Below, piece after piece: positions 60,563 through 64,000 of a stretch of DNA of 64,000 bases; the stretch's first letter is position 1, and every line of letters begins with the position of its first letter. The position numbers and the translations under genes were made by a program. The notes under the pieces were generated by a model. That model was not told the origin of the DNA and ran no database searches. It worked only from the letters and a program-made list of their open reading frames with translations. The DNA comes from Streptomyces sp. NBC_01275. GTDB lineage: Bacteria > Actinomycetota > Actinomycetes > Streptomycetales > Streptomycetaceae. The DNA lies in NCBI RefSeq assembly GCF_026340655.1, contig NZ_JAPEOZ010000001.1, positions 4,898,001 through 4,962,000 on the forward strand, read 5' to 3'.

Positions 60563-60660
60563 CACCTGCTCGGGTCACAGGTTCCTCTCCGCCGAAACCC
60601 GGCCGACCCACAGCCGCCCCGGCTAGCGTCCTCGCGACATCGACGGGCGGACCCGGGAAC

Positions 60661-61743
60661 GTGCGGAACGTGCAGGACGTGCAGAGCGCGCAGGACGCGC
60701 AGGACGCGCAGGACGCGCGGGACGTGGGAGACCGACCGACCGCGACCGACGAGCGGACGGTCCTCGACGGGCTGCGGCTCGTCGTGCGCGCGCTCGTGTA
60801 CGCCGTCGTCGGCGGAGCCGCGCTCGTCGCCGTCGCGACCGTCGTCTCCGTCCTCGGCCCGATGCTCGCGCTCGACCTCTACACCCCGCCCGTCGCCGCC
60901 TGGTGGACGGTCTTCACGGCCGTCGCCGTCCAGGGCGTGCCCTTCCTGCTCCTCGGCACGGTCGTCTCGGCGGCGATCGGGGCCTTCGTGCCCGAGCGGG
61001 TCTTCCAGAAGCTCCTGCCGCGCCACCCCGCCCTGGCCGTGCCGGTCGCGGGGGTCGCCGGGGCGGTGCTGCCGGGCTGCGAGTGCGCGTCCGTGCCGGT
61101 GGCCGGGAGCCTGATGCGCCGCGGGGTCGCCCCGGCGGCGGCCCTCGCCTTCCTGCTCTCCGCGCCCGCGATCAACCCCGTGGTGCTCGTCGCGACCTCC
61201 CTCGCCTTCCCCGGCCAGCCGAAGATGGTCCTCGCCCGGCTCCTCGCCTCGCTCGCCGCGGCCGTGGCGATGGGCTGGCTGTGGGCCCGGTTCGGCCGGG
61301 AGGAGTGGCTGCGGCCGCCCGAACGGGACGCCCCGCACGCCACCGGCGTCCGCGCCTTCCTCGCCGGCCTCCAGCACGACTTCCTGCACGCGGGCGGCTT
61401 CCTGGTGCTCGGCGCGGCGGCCGCGGCGACCTTCAACATCGTGGTCCCGCGCTCGGTCCTGGACCTCTTCACCGGCTCGCCCTGGCTGGCGGTGCCGCTG
61501 CTGGCCGCCCTCGCGGTCGTGCTGTGCGTGTGCAGCGAGGCGGACGCGTTCGTCGCGGCCTCGCTCAGCGGCTTCTCGCCGACCGCGCGGCTGGCGTTCA
61601 TGGTGGTCGGCCCGATGGTCGACCTGAAGCTGATCGCCCTGCAGACGGGCGCCTTCGGCCGGTCCTTCGCCCTGCGTTTCTCCTCCGCGACCTGGGCGGT
61701 GGCCCTGCTGAGCAGCGTCCTCGCGGGGTGGTGGCTGCTGTGA
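60661..61743 (+). CDS. Permease, UPF0718/DUF318 (YcgR/YraQ) family
   Basis: About 360 residues. GTG 60661 is given, but GTG 60670 or GTG 60724 are possible because the first 20 codons are a 9-bp GCAGGACGC repeat. About eight membrane helices. The conserved half-motifs are FTAVAVQGVPFLLLGTVVSAAIGAFVPE, VAGAVLPGCECASVPVAGSLMRRGVAPAAALAFLLSAPAINPVVLVATS (with the Cys-x-Cys pair) and VCSEADAFVAASLSGFSPTARLAFMVVGPMVDLKL. With the TIGR03943 protein it forms the two-gene unit known in Bacillus as YcgRQ, linked there to zinc starvation. No Zur box is visible here. Confidence 0.88.
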   Translation: MRNVQDVQSAQDAQDAQDARDVGDRPTATDERTVLDGLRLVVRALVYAVVGGAALVAVATVVSVLGPMLALDLYTPPVAAWWTVFTAVAVQGVPFLLLGTVVSAAIGAFVPERVFQKLLPRHPALAVPVAGVAGAVLPGCECASVPVAGSLMRRGVAPAAALAFLLSAPAINPVVLVATSLAFPGQPKMVLARLLASLAAAVAMGWLWARFGREEWLRPPERDAPHATGVRAFLAGLQHDFLHAGGFLVLGAAAAATFNIVVPRSVLDLFTGSPWLAVPLLAALAVVLCVCSEADAFVAASLSGFSPTARLAFMVVGPMVDLKLIALQTGAFGRSFALRFSSATWAVALLSSVLAGWWLL

Positions 61744-62480
61744 GGCGTTACGGCTCCTGCCTGCTCCTCGCCCTCGTCGGCGCGGCGGTCCTGCGCGTCT
61801 CCCTCTTCAGCGAGCTGTACCTGCGGTACGTGCAGCCCGCGCTACGGCCCTGTCTGATCGTGTCCGGCACGGTGCTCGTGCTGCTGGCGGCGGCGATGGC
61901 CGTCGTACGCCGACGATCGGCGCGCTCCCCCGAAGGCCAGGCCCACGAAGAGCATCACCACGGGCACTCCCACAGCCCCGCCCGCCCCCGGGTCGCCTGG
62001 CTCCTCACCCTTCCCGCGCTGGCCCTTCTCCTCTTCCCGCCGCCCGCCCTCGGCTCCTACAGCGCGGGCCGGGAGGCCGCCCAGCGGGCCGCGCAGGGCG
62101 TCGGGACGTTCCCGGCGCTGCCGGCCGGGGACCCGGTCGCGCTCACCGTCGCCGAGTTCAGCTCCCGGGCGATCTACGACAGCGGACGCTCCCTGAAGGG
62201 CCGTACGGTCCGGCTGACGGGCTTCGTCACGCACGGGGACGACGGCGCCTGGTACGTCACCCGGCTCGTCGTCACCTGCTGCGCCGCCGACGCCACCACC
62301 GGCAAGGTGGAGATCCGGGGCGCGGACGACGAGGCCCTGCCCGCCGACACCTGGGTCACCGTCACCGGCGTCTGGCGTCCGAAGGGGAAGCTCGGCTCGG
62401 ACGCGGCCTGGCCGCCGGTCCTGGACGCGGCCACGGTGCAGCGGGTGAAGCAGCCGGCGGACCCGTACGAGAAGCCGTAG
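61740..62480 (+). CDS. TIGR03943 (DUF1980/YcgQ) family protein, permease partner
   Basis: 246 residues from GTG 61740-61742, overlapping the permease stop (GTGA). Two N-terminal membrane helices (LLLALVGAAVLRVSLFSELYL, CLIVSGTVLVLLAAAMAVV) are followed by a His-rich loop HEEHHHGHSHS that may bind metal, another helix, and an extracytoplasmic OB-like domain (VRLTGFVTHGDDGAWYVTRLVVTCCAADATTGKVEIRG), where the Cys-Cys pair is conserved. The family always accompanies the DUF318 permease. Joint metal transport or insertion is the common proposal. Confidence 0.92.
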   Translation: MRRYGSCLLLALVGAAVLRVSLFSELYLRYVQPALRPCLIVSGTVLVLLAAAMAVVRRRSARSPEGQAHEEHHHGHSHSPARPRVAWLLTLPALALLLFPPPALGSYSAGREAAQRAAQGVGTFPALPAGDPVALTVAEFSSRAIYDSGRSLKGRTVRLTGFVTHGDDGAWYVTRLVVTCCAADATTGKVEIRGADDEALPADTWVTVTGVWRPKGKLGSDAAWPPVLDAATVQRVKQPADPYEKP

Positions 62481-62501
62481 GGCAGAGGTGTGGGCAAGGG
62501 C

Positions 62502-63278
62502 TCAGACCTGCACCCTCCCCTGCTTCCTGACGTCCGCCAGCCGCCGTACGCCCAGCTGGACGGCGGCCTGGGTGGCCTCGTTCAGCACGTCGCCCAGGCC
62601 GCCGTTGGTGAGGGCGAAGGCGTCCTCGCCGGCCCGGACCGCGGCAACGTCCAGGGTGAGGGCGGTCGGGTCGCCGTCGGGATCGTCCTCGGCGGTCGCC
62701 CAGTTCGTCAGGGTCACCCGCAGCCCCTGCCGGACGTCGCCGACCTCCGGCAGCGGCAGCTCGGCGACCTGTACGTCCAGCACGGCGTCGCCCGACGCCT
62801 TGGCCGTGAACCGGGCGCACTTCTGCGGGAGCGTCTTCAGCCAGGCCAGCCTGCGGTCCACGTCCGCGGGACGGTTGCCGGTGAGCTGGTAGCGCAGTTG
62901 GGCCGCGGTGTCGGGATCGTCGAGTGCGACGACCGCGCGGGCGGGCCCGCCGAGCACCTCGTCGGCGTAGAGCGCGTCGAGCAGCCGCTGACAGTCGCCG
63001 GCCGGCGCGGCGGCCTTCAGCATCCCGTCCCGCCAGGTGGCGGCACCCCGGGTCGGGATCCAGGGGGCGCCGAGGTCGGTGCCGGTGATGAGCGCGGCGT
63101 GCGCCTGGGCCTCGGTGAGGGCGGGGTCGGCGGTGGGGGCGGCCGGTCTGGTCGTCGACGGCGCGATCGTGGGCGCGGGAGGCACGGCGGTCGGCGGATG
63201 CTCCAGCCCGAGGGCGGCACAGCCGGTGACGGTGGCGAGGAGGAACAGGGCGGAGGCGAGGAGGGGACGACGGGTCAT
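62502..63278 (-). CDS. Lipoprotein of unknown function
   Basis: 258 residues from ATG 63276-63278 with GGAGG. The lipobox is LLATVTGCAA (Cys20). A Pro/Thr/Ala linker (about 25-52) leads to a mixed alpha/beta domain (TEAQAHAALITGTDLGAPWIPTRGAATWRDGMLKA, then AGDCQRLLDALYADEVLGGPARAVVALDD). The pattern resembles streptomycete lipoproteins with a PknH/LppH-like sensor fold, seen from the single Cys in AGDCQRL and the second in PQKCARF. It is anchored outside the membrane. No partner gene is evident. Confidence 0.82.
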   Translation of the reverse strand: MTRRPLLASALFLLATVTGCAALGLEHPPTAVPPAPTIAPSTTRPAAPTADPALTEAQAHAALITGTDLGAPWIPTRGAATWRDGMLKAAAPAGDCQRLLDALYADEVLGGPARAVVALDDPDTAAQLRYQLTGNRPADVDRRLAWLKTLPQKCARFTAKASGDAVLDVQVAELPLPEVGDVRQGLRVTLTNWATAEDDPDGDPTALTLDVAAVRAGEDAFALTNGGLGDVLNEATQAAVQLGVRRLADVRKQGRVQV

Positions 63279-63490
63279 CGGGGATGCCTCCGGGAGTGCG
63301 CGCGGGGGTGCTGGGCGGCGGCGCCGGGCGGCGGCGCCTCCTCTCACGGCAACACCGGCGCCACGAGGCGACCAGCGCGGCGGGCCGTACGGGTTACCGG
63401 CGTTGCTGCGGGCGGGTGGGCGGTGGGCGAGCGGCAGGGGATCAGGCGGGTGGGCGACGGGTGGGGAGCGGGCGGGGAGCGGGCGGGCGG

Positions 63491-63583
63491 CGCGGCAAAA
63501 CGGATCGTGTCCGCGCGGCAAAACGGATCGTGTCCGCGCGGCAAAACGGATCGTGTCCACGCAGGAAAACGGATCGCGTCCGC
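63491..63583. repeat. Four 23-bp direct repeats (iteron-like)
   Basis: Copies start at 63491, 63514, 63537 and 63560. The unit begins CGCGGCAAAACGGATCGTGT. The first three are identical, the fourth differs at a few bases. They end about 15 bp before the -10 element of the thr leader. The phase (23 bp, near two helical turns) suits cooperative protein binding on one DNA face. Confidence 0.88.
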
Positions 63584-63597
63584 CGGGGCCCCGCTGC

Positions 63598-63603
63598 TAC
63601 CGT
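63598..63603 (+). promoter_or_regulatory. -10 element of the thr leader
   Basis: TACCGT lies 7 nt before the ATG of the leader peptide, so transcription should start at or next to the A of ATG, giving a leaderless leader-peptide mRNA. The -35 is not obvious; the iterons may replace it. Confidence 0.5.
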
Positions 63604-63610
63604 CACGGCC

Positions 63611-63667
63611 ATGAAGCGCGCCCAGCCGTCCCTCACGACGACGCCGGACACTGTCCCGGCGCGCTGA
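63611..63667 (+). CDS. Threonine-rich leader peptide
   Basis: 18 codons: MKRAQPSLTTTPDTVPAR. Codons 9-11 are three successive Thr codons (ACG ACG ACG) and codon 14 is ACT, so ribosomes would stall when Thr-tRNA is short. It is followed by a terminator-like hairpin and then by a thrS-like gene. This is the layout of classical amino-acid attenuators. The transcript is probably leaderless. Confidence 0.72.
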   Translation: MKRAQPSLTTTPDTVPAR

Positions 63668-63686
63668 TCCACGACTGGATGTCCGT

Positions 63687-63712
63687 AGCCCCGGGGTGAG
63701 CGCCCCGGGGCT
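63687..63712 (+). terminator. Attenuator hairpin before the thrS-like gene
   Basis: AGCCCCGGGG pairs with CCCCGGGGCT (10 bp, 6-nt loop), 19 nt behind the leader stop codon and 37 nt before the thrS-like start. An upstream segment near the leader end (CCCGGCGC) could pair with GCGCCCCGGGG as an antiterminator with a bulge. Confidence 0.7.
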
Positions 63713-63749
63713 TCGTGGTGCTCGCCTGTCACCCCAGGAGGAGTTCACC

Positions 63750-64000
63750 ATGCACGACCACCGCCGCCTCGGCCGCGAACTCGACCTCTTCGACACCGAC
63801 CCCCTGATGGGCGCGGGCCTGCCGTACTGGCTGCCCGACGGGGCGGTGGTCCGGCACGAGCTGGAGGAGTACGTCCGCCGGGCCGAGCAGGCGGCCGGCT
63901 ACCGGCACGTCTACTCGCCGGTCCTCGGCAAACGCGAGCTGTACGAGATCTCGGGCCACTGGGACCACTACAGCGAGGACATGTTCCCGCCCATGCACCT
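63750..64000 (+). CDS. thrS: Threonyl-tRNA synthetase-like protein lacking N-terminal domains (3' end outside window)
   Basis: ATG 63750-63752 behind CAGGAGGAG. The first residues DHRRLGRELDLFDTDPLMGAGLPYWLPDG correspond to the start of the ThrRS catalytic domain (DHRKLGKELDLF... in complete enzymes). The TGS and editing domains, about 240 residues in ordinary ThrRS, are absent. YVRRAEQAAGYRHVYSPVLGKRELYEISGHWDHYSEDMFPPMH continues the class II core (motif 1 region). It would charge tRNA-Thr without proofreading, and needs rescue of Ser-tRNA-Thr by another enzyme. It is probably a second, regulated copy, as in some Streptomyces that use it under threonine stress or inhibitor resistance. It is truncated by the window edge. 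Confidence 0.85.
   Translation, partial: MHDHRRLGRELDLFDTDPLMGAGLPYWLPDGAVVRHELEEYVRRAEQAAGYRHVYSPVLGKRELYEISGHWDHYSEDMFPPMH

Noticed and set aside
60563..60660. Zur box before the DUF318 permease, expected from the Bacillus YcgRQ parallel
   Set aside because: No sequence resembling the Streptomyces Zur palindrome is present.
63491..63583. CRISPR array
   Set aside because: The 23-bp units are contiguous without spacers and no cas gene is present.

Overview
The window reads as chromosomal DNA of a Streptomyces species. GC content is very high, third codon positions are almost all G or C, and GTG starts, purine-rich ribosome-binding sites and 4-bp start/stop overlaps are common. Typical Streptomyces families are present: a K15-like DD-transpeptidase, a mycothiol-dependent enzyme, a SpoIIE phosphatase with its own anti-sigma-kinase domain, TTA-containing genes and FG-GAP secreted proteins. 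Two copies of the Streptomyces/Bacillus parS centromere palindrome (2266-2281 and 24755-24770) place the window on a core chromosome arm near the replication origin. The aspS and metG genes fit that placement.

Layout. 1-2.3 kb: a large helical protein of unknown function, cut by the window edge, lies directly behind two tandem tRNA-shaped elements with abnormal T-loops and their own promoter. 2.3-8.7 kb: MFS transporter with a GntR regulator, K15-type DD-transpeptidase, cyclophilin, mycothiol-dependent enzyme, nitrilase-family amidase and a LURP-one-like protein. 8.7-20 kb: an AraC remnant, a thioredoxin/NHL protein, a family 2 glycosyltransferase with a small membrane protein, M18 aminopeptidase, acyl-CoA dehydrogenase, an SseB-like protein, a secreted beta-propeller and pirin. 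20-26.6 kb: a Bro-N gene pair, an AI-2E-type transporter, the SpoIIE phosphatase and aspS. 26.7-31.4 kb: two duplicated secreted intradiol dioxygenases around a nadD-like gene, a locus scar and an AbiEii-like nucleotidyltransferase. 31.5-41.6 kb: two paralogous FG-GAP secreted proteins flank a translationally coupled DUF4956-VTC-beta-helix lipoprotein operon, followed by a pectate lyase. 41.6-50.2 kb: pentapeptide-repeat membrane protein, metG, a VWA protein with long acidic repeats, and a PhoX-type phosphatase behind a PHO box. 50.2-57.2 kb: endonuclease/phosphatase-fold protein, a small enzyme-like protein, a MarR-SnoaL divergent pair with twin operators, an alpha/beta hydrolase, a MocR regulator and membrane or secreted proteins. 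57.4-64 kb: a protein of unknown function, a WD40 remnant, a small exported peptide divergent from an HTH-TPR regulator, a two-gene permease operon, a lipoprotein, 23-bp iterons, and a threonine-rich leader peptide with an attenuator before a threonyl-tRNA synthetase that starts at the catalytic domain.

Three ensembles deserve most attention. (1) The tandem tRNA-like RNAs are apparently co-transcribed with a downstream protein gene whose start codon lies 3 nt behind the second RNA. (2) The thrS-like gene appears controlled by ribosome-mediated attenuation at tandem Thr codons. (3) An HTH-TPR regulator faces a 58-residue exported peptide gene across an AT-rich palindrome, a layout like peptide quorum sensing. 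Three degraded loci (AraC, ATPase/DUF397, WD40) record gene loss.

All calls come from reading the sequence and from family knowledge. No database search was possible.
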